DNA from: a bacterium
GTDB lineage: Bacteria; Armatimonadota; Zipacnadia; Zipacnadales; Zipacnadaceae
Assembly: GCA_030603495.1 (NCBI GenBank)
Contig: JAUVXR010000020.1
Span: 1-49,538, forward strand
Reading direction: 5' to 3'
DNA: 49,538 nt
This document shows positions 14,642-23,053 of the stretch, piece after piece (position 1 is the first letter of the stretch; the number at the start of each line of letters is the position of its first letter). Below the pieces are notes generated by a model. The model was not told the DNA's origin. It saw nothing but the letters and a program-made list of their open reading frames with translations, and did not search any database. The position numbers and the translations under genes were made by a program.

Positions 14642-17338
14642 CTACTCTGTCTTATCCCGCAACTCCTTCAACTTCATCAGCGCCTCGATCGGCGACATTG
14701 TGTCGAGGTCGAGCGATTTTAGCTCCTCCACGATCGGGTCCGGGGCGGCGGCGAAGAGGTGTAGTTGGGTGGAGGGGGCGATCTTCTGGGTGGCTTCGGC
14801 AGACGGCGCGACGGCGATCTCCTCCTGCTCCAGGCGGCGCAGTACCTCCAGCGCCCGCTCGATGACCTCCCCGGGCAGCCCGGCCAGCCGCGCCACCTGT
14901 ATCCCGTAGCTCCGGTCGGTTCCTCCTGGCATTATCTTGCGCAGGAAGATGATCTCCTCGCCCTGCTCCTTGACCGCGATGCGGTAGTTCTTCACGCGCG
15001 GCAGAATCTGCTCCAGCTCGTTGAGATGATGGTAGTGGGTGGCGAAGAGGGTCTTGGCGCCGAGGCGGTTGACGATATACTCGCTGACCGCCCAGGCCAG
15101 CGACATCCCGTCCCAGGTCGAGGTACCCCGGCCAATCTCGTCGAGAATAACCAGGCTACGATCGGTGGCGTTGTGCAGGATATTGGCGGTCTCGACCATC
15201 TCGACCATAAAGGTCGAGCGGCCCGCGGAAAGCTCGTCGGCAGCGCCGACGCGGGTGAAGATGCGGTCCACCACGCCGAGCTGAGCACTCTTGGCTGGCA
15301 CGAAGCTGCCCATCTGCGCCATAAGCGAGATCAGCGCGACCTGGCGTAGGTAGGTGGACTTGCCCGCCATATTCGGGCCGGTGATGATGAGTAGTTGCTC
15401 CTCGGTGCAGTCGAGGTGGGCGTCGTTGGGTACGAACGGGTCGTCGGGCTGGGTGACCTCGACGACGGGGTGGCGACCGGCGGAGATAAGGATACGGGCG
15501 GAGTTGTCTACCTGCGGGCGGCAGTAGTTATGCTCGATAGCGGCATCGGCGAGGCTGCACAGGACATCCAGCGCCGCCAGCGCCCGAGCCGTCGCCAATA
15601 TTCGGGCCGAGTGCTCGGCAATCTGCTCGCGCACCTCGCAGAAGAGGTCGTATTCTAGCTCCTGGCTGCGCTCCTCGGCACCCAGGACCTTGGCCTCCTG
15701 CTCTTTGAGCGCCGGAGTGATAAAGCGCTCGGCATTGGTCAGCGTCTGCTTGCGCTCGTAGTCGTCGGGGGCGAGGTGGAGGTTGGTCTTCGTGACCTCG
15801 ATGTAGTAGCCGAAGACCTTATTGAAGCCGACCTTCAGCGACTTGATGCCGGTGCGGGTGCGCTCGCGGTCCTGCAGCTCGGCGATCCACTGCCGCCCTC
15901 CCGCCGCCGCATCGCGCAGCTCGTCAAGCTCAGCCGAATAGCCGGGCTTGATCAGCTTCCCCTCGGTGATGACTACCGGCGGATCGTCGGTTATTGCCTG
16001 GTCAATGAGCGCGGCTGTATCCTCGAGCGGGTCAATCTGCCCGCTCAAGTCTTTGAGCATGTCCGCCTGCGCCTCACTGAGTACCTCCAGCAGCGCGGGC
16101 AGCTTCTGCAGAGAATTACCCAATGCGCATAGGTCGCGGGCGTTGGCCGTGCCGGTTGCCACACGGCTGGTCAGCCGCTCCAGGTCATAGACGTCGCGGA
16201 GCTGCTCGCCCAGCCCCTCGGCGAGCAGGCGGTCGTCCACCAGGTTCTGTACCGCGTCGAGCCGGCAGTTGATCTGAGTTGTATCCAGCAGCGGCTGGAG
16301 CAGCCAGGTGCGCAGCAGCCGCTTGCCCATCGGCGTGTGCGTCTTGTCCAGCAGCCACAGTAGGCTGCCCCGAGTGGCACTATCGCGTGCGGTGCGCTCC
16401 AGCTCGAGGTTGCGCCGTGTGGTCGGGTCAATAAGCATAAACTGCTGCGTGCTGTAGGTGGTTAGCCCGGTGAGGTGGGGGAGAGCATCGAGTAGATTCT
16501 CCTGCAGGTAGCGCAGGGCCAGGGCGGCCGCAGCCTGGGCTGCGGGTAGCTCCGCACAGCCAAAGCCGGTCAGGCTGGCCACTGCAAAGAACTCCTGGAG
16601 CTGCTCAGCGGGCGAGCGGAACTCCAAATCGTCCTGCGCTACCGTGGTCACCTGTGCCTGGCTGACCTCGTGCAGCGTCGCCCGCAGCGTTTCGTCTTCC
16701 GCCAAGCCCTCGGGGAGTAGAATCTCGGTAGGCTGGAGTCGCGCGATTTCGTCCACCACTGCTTGCATCTCGGGCGCCAGTTGCTGGCTGGCGGCGCCGA
16801 GCAGGGGAGGCTTGTCATCATTGGCAGCCGGTGGGGCGGCTGGCTGAGGTTCGGTGATCAGGAAGTCGCCGGTGGAGACATCCACCACTGCCACGCCGTA
16901 ATTGTCACCGCTTCTGGCGACCGCGGCAAGGAAGTTGTGTTGGGCGCTGTCCAGAAGTTCATCCTCCAGCAGCGTCCCCGGCGTGACCACGCGCGTCACC
17001 TCGCGCCGCACCAGCCCCTTGCTCTTCTTGGGGTCTTCGGTCTGCTCGACGATGGCGACCCGGTAGCTTTTGTGCACAAGCTGGGCCAGGTACTTGTCCA
17101 GGGCATGGTGCGGGACGCCGCACATGGGGATGCGCCGGTCCTGTCCGCATTCGCGACTGGTCAAGGTCAACTCCAGCTCGCGCGCGCCGGTCTCGGCGTC
17201 GTCGCCGAACATCTCATAGAAGTCGCCCAGTCGGAACATCACCAGCACATCAGGATGGTCCTGCTTAATCGCCCGCCACTGCTTGAATAGTGGGGTCAGT
17301 TTGCTTTCGGGCGGTAGGGCCACACGAATCACCGACAT
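14642..17338 (-). CDS. mutS: DNA mismatch repair protein MutS
   Basis: MutS recognises mismatches and small loops in newly copied DNA and recruits MutL. The N-terminal mismatch-binding motif reads 'MFRLGDFYEMFGDDA', with the Phe-x-Glu that stacks on the mismatch. Connector, lever and clamp domains follow. The ATPase has Walker A 'GPNMAGKSTYLRQ', Walker B/signature 'DEIGRGTSTWDGMSLAWA' and 'FATHYHHL'. A C-terminal tail ends 'SPIEALMKLKEL'. From ATG at 17338 the protein is 898 residues; a TTG 16 codons upstream is possible but less likely, and the first recognised residues lie after the ATG. It is the last gene of the long minus-strand array, 57 bases after the L,D-transpeptidase. No mutL is in the window. 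A copy of its 3' end lies beyond the toxin-antitoxin pair. Confidence 0.97.
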   Translation of the reverse strand: MSVIRVALPPESKLTPLFKQWRAIKQDHPDVLVMFRLGDFYEMFGDDAETGARELELTLTSRECGQDRRIPMCGVPHHALDKYLAQLVHKSYRVAIVEQTEDPKKSKGLVRREVTRVVTPGTLLEDELLDSAQHNFLAAVARSGDNYGVAVVDVSTGDFLITEPQPAAPPAANDDKPPLLGAASQQLAPEMQAVVDEIARLQPTEILLPEGLAEDETLRATLHEVSQAQVTTVAQDDLEFRSPAEQLQEFFAVASLTGFGCAELPAAQAAAALALRYLQENLLDALPHLTGLTTYSTQQFMLIDPTTRRNLELERTARDSATRGSLLWLLDKTHTPMGKRLLRTWLLQPLLDTTQINCRLDAVQNLVDDRLLAEGLGEQLRDVYDLERLTSRVATGTANARDLCALGNSLQKLPALLEVLSEAQADMLKDLSGQIDPLEDTAALIDQAITDDPPVVITEGKLIKPGYSAELDELRDAAAGGRQWIAELQDRERTRTGIKSLKVGFNKVFGYYIEVTKTNLHLAPDDYERKQTLTNAERFITPALKEQEAKVLGAEERSQELEYDLFCEVREQIAEHSARILATARALAALDVLCSLADAAIEHNYCRPQVDNSARILISAGRHPVVEVTQPDDPFVPNDAHLDCTEEQLLIITGPNMAGKSTYLRQVALISLMAQMGSFVPAKSAQLGVVDRIFTRVGAADELSAGRSTFMVEMVETANILHNATDRSLVILDEIGRGTSTWDGMSLAWAVSEYIVNRLGAKTLFATHYHHLNELEQILPRVKNYRIAVKEQGEEIIFLRKIMPGGTDRSYGIQVARLAGLPGEVIERALEVLRRLEQEEIAVAPSAEATQKIAPSTQLHLFAAAPDPIVEELKSLDLDTMSPIEALMKLKELRDKTE

Positions 17339-17394
17339 TCTCTTCGCCAAGATAGGCGGTGAGACCTTGGGGATATCAGTGGGCAATGGCGGAT

Positions 17395-18339
17395 TCAGAA
17401 CACATACACCGGTGTTCCGACGGAGGCGAGGTCATAGAGGACACGGGCATCGGCGCGGTGCTGGCGGATGCAGCCGTGCGAAGCGGGCCGGCCCAGGTAG
17501 CGGTACATATTCGGATAGGTGGCGTGGATACCGTGGCTGCCGCTGGAGGTTATCGCCAGGTAGTAGCGCATCACCACGTCGTACATACGGCTGTGCGGCG
17601 CCCACGACTTGTAGAAGACCTGGCCCATCTGGCCGCGACCCGGGCTGTAGGAGTCCGGCTGCATAGTGGGCGTAGAGTAGGGAGGGATAGCTGTTGAGAC
17701 GATGTGCATACGCACAATTCGCCCGTCTTTGTAGTAATACAGGCGCTGTCTGCGCTTGATGACCGCCAGGCAAGTCTGGGGGACGTCAGCGAGTTCCCGG
17801 GAGCGAAAGCGCACGGTCCGCTCATACTCAGCCAGGCACTCGTCCTGGTCGTTGTAGCCGGCGAGCCTCAGGCGGAAGCTGGCCGCGTCAATCCAGGGGA
17901 CCTGCCAGCGATGAGCGCCCGTCTCCGGAACCATATCGGCGATGACCTCGCCGAAGCTGCCCCGGGAGCGACCGCCGACGGGACACATACCTCCGTAGTA
18001 GTAGATACGTACTTTCGTGATCGGTCCAGTCGTCGCATAGGCAATGGTCGCCAAGCTGCCCTCCACCCATTCCTCGTCTACCGTAGGGGAGGTCAATTCT
18101 ATGGAGGGGAACATCGCCGTGCGGTCTAGCAGTTCCGCGCCCAGGCCGAACTCATGGCGGGAGCAGAGCACGCTCAGGTAGTTGGGCCTATAGGCACCGT
18201 CCCGGTAGTCAGGCTGGGCCGGGCTGCTGGTAGTAGCCTCGGCGGTCGCTGACCCGCTTCCCCAGGACCCCGAGCCAGCCAGGAGTACAACCCCGACTAT
18301 GCTCACCAATCGCGCGGCGCTCGAGAGGCAGCAAGTCAT
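17395..18339 (-). CDS. L,D-transpeptidase (YkuD domain) with Ig-like segment, secreted
   Basis: The catalytic domain at the C-terminus contains HGIHAT and 'PASHGCIRQHRAD', giving the conserved histidine and catalytic cysteine of the SHGCIR motif. Such enzymes make 3-3 cross-links in peptidoglycan or attach proteins to it, in the periplasm. A signal peptide covers about residues 1-30. Between them, 'FPSIELTSPTVDEEWVEGSLATIAY' (shortened: SIELTSPTVDEEW) begins an immunoglobulin-like domain, and 'RRQRLYYYKDGRIVRMHIVS' opens the YkuD fold. Length is 314 residues from ATG 18339; GTG at 18342 is equivalent. It is coded in the long minus-strand array between an unknown gene and mutS. Confidence 0.9.
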   Translation of the reverse strand: MTCCLSSAARLVSIVGVVLLAGSGSWGSGSATAEATTSSPAQPDYRDGAYRPNYLSVLCSRHEFGLGAELLDRTAMFPSIELTSPTVDEEWVEGSLATIAYATTGPITKVRIYYYGGMCPVGGRSRGSFGEVIADMVPETGAHRWQVPWIDAASFRLRLAGYNDQDECLAEYERTVRFRSRELADVPQTCLAVIKRRQRLYYYKDGRIVRMHIVSTAIPPYSTPTMQPDSYSPGRGQMGQVFYKSWAPHSRMYDVVMRYYLAITSSGSHGIHATYPNMYRYLGRPASHGCIRQHRADARVLYDLASVGTPVYVF

Positions 18340-18411
18340 CACGTCTTCACCGAGACGAACTCGTCATAGGTGGTATCGCGCTGCTATATTGTGGGGGCTA
18401 GGGCTGGGCAG

Positions 18412-19020
18412 TCACGGTGCTCTGTGTCCGTCCACGCGCAGCCTAGCGTGGTGTTGGAGGCCCAGGTCCAGTCGCCAGTCGCTGAACCTATCCCGGAAGA
18501 ATCCCATCTTATCCAGATTCAGGGCCTGACTGTAGAGTTCGGTGTAGTCTGAGACGTTGGTTATCTTCCACCCCTGGTGATGAAAGAGGACAAAAGCCAG
18601 CTGTGCCGCGAGCGGCGTACTCCCAAAAGACGAGTCCGCCTCGCGCAGGATAACATCGTGGGCGATATTACGGGCCGTTCGCGTTACCGGGTTACTTATC
18701 CATTCATACGCATAGTTCTTGCTCATATACCGGGCCAATTCCACGGCTCGGTTCTGCAGGTTGGAGTCCGTGGCTATGGCCAGCGTCAGCATCATCCGCA
18801 AAAAACGTCTTTCGATTCTGCTGTGACGAGGCAATAGCAACCATTTGCGTCGGCAGATGGCCTTGCCAAAGGCCCGCTGAGCAGCTCGACGTCCAAGCTG
18901 GGTCATGCGCAGATCGCGCGCCTGCTCTGCCGTCCACTCCTCCATCCTCTTCATAGCCTGTTCGAGCTGCTCGCTAACGCGTCGGTTTTGTAGATCAGTC
19001 GGCGTTGCTCCGCTCTCCAC
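18412..19020 (-). CDS. hypothetical protein
   Basis: I do not recognise this 202-residue protein. It is basic, apparently soluble and mostly helical, with no signal peptide. 'LTLAIATDSNLQNRAVELAR' and 'MSKNYAYEWISNPVTRTARN' form the most ordered-looking part. The frame starts with GTG at 19020 without a clear ribosome-binding site; the methionine at residue 23 could be the true start, giving about 180 residues. It lies between topA and the L,D-transpeptidase on the same strand, with about 70 to 160 bases of untranslated sequence on each side. That it is a real gene rests on frame length and position only. Confidence 0.5.
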   Translation of the reverse strand: MESGATPTDLQNRRVSEQLEQAMKRMEEWTAEQARDLRMTQLGRRAAQRAFGKAICRRKWLLLPRHSRIERRFLRMMLTLAIATDSNLQNRAVELARYMSKNYAYEWISNPVTRTARNIAHDVILREADSSFGSTPLAAQLAFVLFHHQGWKITNVSDYTELYSQALNLDKMGFFRDRFSDWRLDLGLQHHARLRVDGHRAP

Positions 19021-19179
19021 CTTTGGGGACAGTCCTTACAATGGCATGATGAGTTCGTCAGCTGCCTTCGCTTCCACCAGATAGTTCACCTTTGTGGGTG
19101 ATGCGCTCAAAAGCCTGCTGCCCAGATTCGTAACCAAGCCGTTGGTTGTGTATTCCGACGAAGCCCGCAGCCAACGGAC

Positions 19180-21396
19180 TTACCTGCTTTCCTCGGTCCC
19201 ATCTACGGCACTTGCTTCAATTTGCTTGAGTTCCTCGGCAGTCACGTTGCGGGTGAAGCGGCATTTCGGGAACTTCGAGCAGCCCAAGAACGGCCCGCGT
19301 TTTCCGTACCGCAGGATTAGAGTCTTGCTGCACTGTTCGCACTCGAGATTGGTATCGATGGCCTTCTTCTGCGGCTTGGGTGTGCTGTCTTGGCCGAGTG
19401 TGCGGGTGTACTTGCATTGGGGGTAGCCGCTGCAGCCGACGAACTCGCCGCGGCGGCCGCTGCGCTTGAGCAGTGCTTCGCCACATTCAGGACATTTTTC
19501 CCCGATCTCTTCTGGCTCACTGCGGGGCATGATCTCCTCCAGTAGATCCTCGGTATACTTGCAGTTGGGGTAGTTCTCGCAGCCGGCGAACTTCCCGTAC
19601 GTGGAGTACCGTTCGTAGAGTTGCCCACCGCACTCCGGGCAGTTCTTGCCCGCCAGGAGTTTGGGGGATGCGGCGGCAGCGTTTTCTAGCTGTGCGGCGA
19701 ATCCCTCATAGAACTCCTGCAATAGTGCGACCCAGTCTCCCTGGGCTTGCTCGATTCGGTCGAGGCCCTCTTCGATATGGGCCGTGAACTCAACGTCCAT
19801 AATCTCAGGGAAGCGTTCGAGTAAGAAGTCGGTAACGGTCATGCCCAGCCGCGTGGGTAGGAAAGCGCGCTTCTGCATCCGGACATACTTGCGCTGGCGC
19901 AGGGTCTCGATGATGGGCGCGTAGGTACTGGGGCGGCCGATGCCGCTTTGCTCTAGCGCAGCGACCAGACTCCCCTCATTGTAGCGTGGTGGTGGTTGGG
20001 TGAAGTGCTGCTCCGGATTGAGTTGGTGCAGCGATAGCTGTTGGCCGGCCTCCAGGGGGGGCAACTGGGGCTGCTGCTGGTCTTTAGCGTCGGGCAGCAC
20101 GGCCAGGAATCCAGGAAATTTCAGTTTGGTGCTGATCACCCGCAGTTCGTATGGTCCCGCTTCGATGGTCACTGTGACCTGGTCAAAGGTGGCTGGCTTC
20201 ATCTGACTGGCCACGAACTGCCGCCAGATCAGTTCGTACAACGCGGCCTGGTCCTTGCTCAGGTGCGTCTTGACCTTCGCGGGTTCGCGTAAGACCGAGG
20301 TGGGGCGGATACACTCGTGGGCCTCCTGGGCTGCCTTTACCTGCTTGCCCCTCGCCCCGGGGCCCACGTACTCTTTGCCCCAGTGATCTGCAACAAACTG
20401 CCGCGCCTCGTCCTGAGCACTCTTGGCCACGCGGGTAGAATCGGTGCGCATGTAAGTAATCAGCCCGGTGGCCTCGCCGCTGATCTCGACGCCCTCGTAC
20501 AGTTGTTGGGCAACTTGCATTGTCTTGCGCGCCGAGAAATAAAGAGCGCCGGCCGCCACTCGCTGGAGTGTGGAAGTAATAAACGGTGGGTATGGCTTGC
20601 GCTGGCGGGTCTTGCGTTCGATTTCTGCAACACTGTACTGCTCTTGCTCAAGCTCCTCAACGAAGGCCTCAGCCTGCTCCTGGTTCTTCAGTAAAGCTTG
20701 TTCTTTGTCCTTAGGTAATAGCTGTTCGCCGTCTTTGGATTTGACCTCTGCCTCGAAGGTGGCTTCTGGTTGTTGCTGCGGACTGAGCGTTGTAGTGATG
20801 CTCCAATATTCCCTGGGCACAAAAGCAGCGATCTCGCGTTCCCGGTCGCAGATGAGCATCAGGGCTACTGACTGTACCCGTCCGGCACTGAGTGCCCCCT
20901 TGCCGCCGCCACCGCCGATCTTCTTCCACAGCAGCGGGCTGAGTTGGTAGCCGACGAGCCGGTCGAGAATGCGCCGGGCCTGCTGGGCATCAACGCGGTG
21001 GCGGTCAATCTCTCGTGGCTGCTCCAGTGCCGCCACGACGGCCTCCTTAGTTATCTCGTGGAACTCCAGACGCTTGACATCATCGGGCAGGTTCAGGGCC
21101 GCGGCCAGATGCCAGGCGATGGCCTCGCCCTCGCGGTCCGGATCGGAGGCCAGATATACAGTATCCACGCCAGCCAGATCTTTCTGCAGTTTCTTCAAGT
21201 GTTTGCCCTGGCGGGGAATGATCTCGTACTCGGGGGCAAAGTCGTGCTCGATGTCCACGCCTAGGTTCTTTTGCGGCAAGTCCCGGACGTGCCCCTTGGA
21301 GGACAGCAGCTTGTATTCGTCGCCCAGAATCCGGCCTAGGGTGCGTGTTTTGGTGGGAGATTCAACAATGATGGCTTTCTTGCCCAAATCATTCAC
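19180..21396 (-). CDS. topA: DNA topoisomerase I (type IA) with three zinc ribbons
   Basis: TopA relaxes negative supercoils by cutting one strand through a 5'-phosphotyrosine link. The TOPRIM domain has 'AIIVESPTKTRTLG' near 9-21 and 'ASDPDREGEAIAWHLA' near 83-98. The catalytic tyrosine is Y315 in 'GLITYMRTDSTRV', and 'IGRPSTYAPIIETL' is also conserved. Three C-terminal four-cysteine zinc ribbons follow, the first starting CPECGGQLYERYS, the second CPECGEALLKRS and the third CEQCSKTLILRYG, each closing in a C..YP.C or C..FP.C pair. At 738 residues it is a typical full-length enzyme. AGGTGA directly precedes the start. It is placed after dprA, a frequent bacterial neighbour order. Confidence 0.97.
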   Translation of the reverse strand: MNDLGKKAIIVESPTKTRTLGRILGDEYKLLSSKGHVRDLPQKNLGVDIEHDFAPEYEIIPRQGKHLKKLQKDLAGVDTVYLASDPDREGEAIAWHLAAALNLPDDVKRLEFHEITKEAVVAALEQPREIDRHRVDAQQARRILDRLVGYQLSPLLWKKIGGGGGKGALSAGRVQSVALMLICDREREIAAFVPREYWSITTTLSPQQQPEATFEAEVKSKDGEQLLPKDKEQALLKNQEQAEAFVEELEQEQYSVAEIERKTRQRKPYPPFITSTLQRVAAGALYFSARKTMQVAQQLYEGVEISGEATGLITYMRTDSTRVAKSAQDEARQFVADHWGKEYVGPGARGKQVKAAQEAHECIRPTSVLREPAKVKTHLSKDQAALYELIWRQFVASQMKPATFDQVTVTIEAGPYELRVISTKLKFPGFLAVLPDAKDQQQPQLPPLEAGQQLSLHQLNPEQHFTQPPPRYNEGSLVAALEQSGIGRPSTYAPIIETLRQRKYVRMQKRAFLPTRLGMTVTDFLLERFPEIMDVEFTAHIEEGLDRIEQAQGDWVALLQEFYEGFAAQLENAAAASPKLLAGKNCPECGGQLYERYSTYGKFAGCENYPNCKYTEDLLEEIMPRSEPEEIGEKCPECGEALLKRSGRRGEFVGCSGYPQCKYTRTLGQDSTPKPQKKAIDTNLECEQCSKTLILRYGKRGPFLGCSKFPKCRFTRNVTAEELKQIEASAVDGTEESR

Positions 21397-21423
21397 CTGC
21401 GTATAACGATGCCCAATACGGGC

Positions 21424-22512
21424 TTAGTTCAATCGCACATAGGTATTTCCGGCAAAGCGGCGCGCCAGCCCCTTGACCTCGAGCAACATTAGTGCCGAAC
21501 TGATTTGCGCAGGCGAGAGCTGGCACCGGCTGGCAATCTCGTCAACGTGCCGAGGCTCGTGGCTCAAGGCGTCGTAGACGATCTGCTCATCCCCGTGGAG
21601 CTCGACGTCTCTACGCTCGGGACGCGTCGGCACAGCCTTGAGCATGATACCCAGTCCGTCAACGACGTCTTCGGGTACTTCGACCAATTGAGCTCCGTCT
21701 TTGATCAGGGCATGGCAGCCCCGGCTGGTAGGACGGTTGATGTCGCCAGGGACGGCGAACACCTCACGCCCCTGTTCGCCCGCCAGCCGGGCCGTAATGA
21801 GCGCCCCGCTCTTGGCTGGGGCCTCCACAACTACTGTGCCCAGGCTCAGTCCGCTGATGAGCCGATTGCGGGCCGGGAAGCGCTCCCGCAGCGGCGCTGC
21901 GCCAAAGGCATACTCGGTTATCACCGCGCCCGACTGTACCAACTGCTGGCGTAGTTCCTTGTGCTGCCGGGGATAGGTGATGTCCGCTCCGCAAGCCAGT
22001 ACTCCGATAGTGCGTCCGCCGGCTTCCAGCGCGGCTCTGTGCGCCTCGCCGTCAATGCCCATGGCTAGGCCGCTGACTATGGTGAAGCCCCGCTGCGCCA
22101 GGTTAGCGGCCAGGTCGCTGGCGATGGTCCGGCCATATGGCGTACACTTGCGCGTGCCTACCAGGGCGATTGCCAATTCGTCGGCCTTGGTGAAGCTGCC
22201 CTGGACGAAGAGCAGGGGAGGCGGGAGGTCTATCTCCTTCAGCAGCGGCGGGTAGGTCTCGTCGGCGATGCTGACAATATCCACCTCGTACTCCGCGCAC
22301 TTGTTCTGCAACTCGGCAATGTCAACACTGCGCTGAGCAGCACGCAGCTTTTTGACGTGCGCCAGGGTAATCGGCCCTACTTCGGTGAGCTGACTGTCAG
22401 TGGCCCCGAGGATTTGGTCAGGTGACCCCAAGGCCTCCAGGAGTTGCAGTTGTCTTAAGGTGGAAAGCCCGCTGGCATTGAGCAGCAGCCAGGCATCTTT
22501 GTCGGACGGCAT
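21424..22512 (-). CDS. dprA: DNA-processing protein DprA (Smf)
   Basis: DprA loads RecA onto single-stranded DNA taken up in natural transformation. The N-terminal part is a helix-hairpin-helix-like region ('EALGSPDQILGATDSQLTEV'). The Rossmann-like DNA_processg domain has 'ALVGTRKCTPYGR', 'IVSGLAMGIDGEAHRAAL', 'GVLACGADITYPRQHKEL' and 'FPARNRLISGLS', all family landmarks. The C-terminus (about residue 305 on) is a winged helix, 'VYDALSHEPRHVDEIASRCQ'. Length 362 is standard. It lies 27 bases before topA on the same strand and 108 bases after the LapA-like gene, with a hairpin in that gap. No com pilus or ComEC gene is in the window. Confidence 0.96.
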   Translation of the reverse strand: MPSDKDAWLLLNASGLSTLRQLQLLEALGSPDQILGATDSQLTEVGPITLAHVKKLRAAQRSVDIAELQNKCAEYEVDIVSIADETYPPLLKEIDLPPPLLFVQGSFTKADELAIALVGTRKCTPYGRTIASDLAANLAQRGFTIVSGLAMGIDGEAHRAALEAGGRTIGVLACGADITYPRQHKELRQQLVQSGAVITEYAFGAAPLRERFPARNRLISGLSLGTVVVEAPAKSGALITARLAGEQGREVFAVPGDINRPTSRGCHALIKDGAQLVEVPEDVVDGLGIMLKAVPTRPERRDVELHGDEQIVYDALSHEPRHVDEIASRCQLSPAQISSALMLLEVKGLARRFAGNTYVRLN

Positions 22513-22558
22513 CTAGCGTAGCTCCGCTATTTGACGGTTGGTTCCTCACAAAACATCA

Positions 22559-22579
22559 CAAGAGGCTGCTAGCCTCTTG
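22559..22579 (-). terminator. hairpin between the LapA-like gene and dprA
   Basis: CAAGAGGCT (22559-22567) and AGCCTCTTG (22571-22579) form a perfect 9-bp stem with a 3-base loop. On the minus strand it is followed by TGATGTTTTGTG, which is T-rich but broken. It may attenuate transcription from the upstream envelope genes into dprA-topA. Confidence 0.45.
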
Positions 22580-22620
22580 CAGTGTTGTACTGGTCATGTT
22601 TTCGGGCCGGCCTCGGCCGA

Positions 22621-23013
22621 CTACATGGCTTCTTCCCCAGCCTCGGCTTGAGCTTGCTCATCTCCTGGTTCTTTTGGCCTGGGTTGCTTGAGTTCAGCGA
22701 TTTCCTGACGGTGCTGCTTGATGATATCGGCCAGCTCTTGGAGCTTGGTCTTGGCCTTGGCTACCTGTGCCTCAGCAGTGTCGGCACGGCGCTTCTGCAC
22801 CGCCCATTCCCCCCAGGTGAAGATCGCCATGACCAGTGCGCCAAGCACCGCGCCGATCAGCGCCAGAAAGCCCAGCGGCATCTCCTGTACGTATCTGTTA
22901 TCCAACAAGTCCAGGCCGACCACGGTAACGTACTGGCCGTTCCAGAATATGAACAGCGCACAGTAAGCGATGACCAACAGCAGGACCAGAACTTTCAGCA
23001 CTGCGCTACCCAT
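22621..23013 (-). CDS. LapA-like (DUF1049) membrane protein with coiled coil
   Basis: From ATG at 23013, preceded by GGGAGGG at a good distance, the protein has 130 residues. Two hydrophobic segments (about 4-23 and 45-65) are separated by a short polar stretch containing 'FWNGQYVTVVGLDLLDNRYV'. A coiled coil follows (about 75-105) and then an acidic, Pro/Glu-rich tail. This is the layout of the LapA/YciS domain (DUF1049), where LapA with LapB/YciM adjusts LPS synthesis in E. coli. A TPR protein is coded three genes upstream, but it is exported, unlike LapB. The LPS-related role is therefore inference. Longer frames upstream overlap the end of the propeller gene and lack a ribosome-binding site. 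Confidence 0.7.
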   Translation of the reverse strand: MGSAVLKVLVLLLVIAYCALFIFWNGQYVTVVGLDLLDNRYVQEMPLGFLALIGAVLGALVMAIFTWGEWAVQKRRADTAEAQVAKAKTKLQELADIIKQHRQEIAELKQPRPKEPGDEQAQAEAGEEAM

Positions 23014-23053
23014 TTTGCTATTGCCCTCCCTTGTAATTGCTGACGGTAGATAG

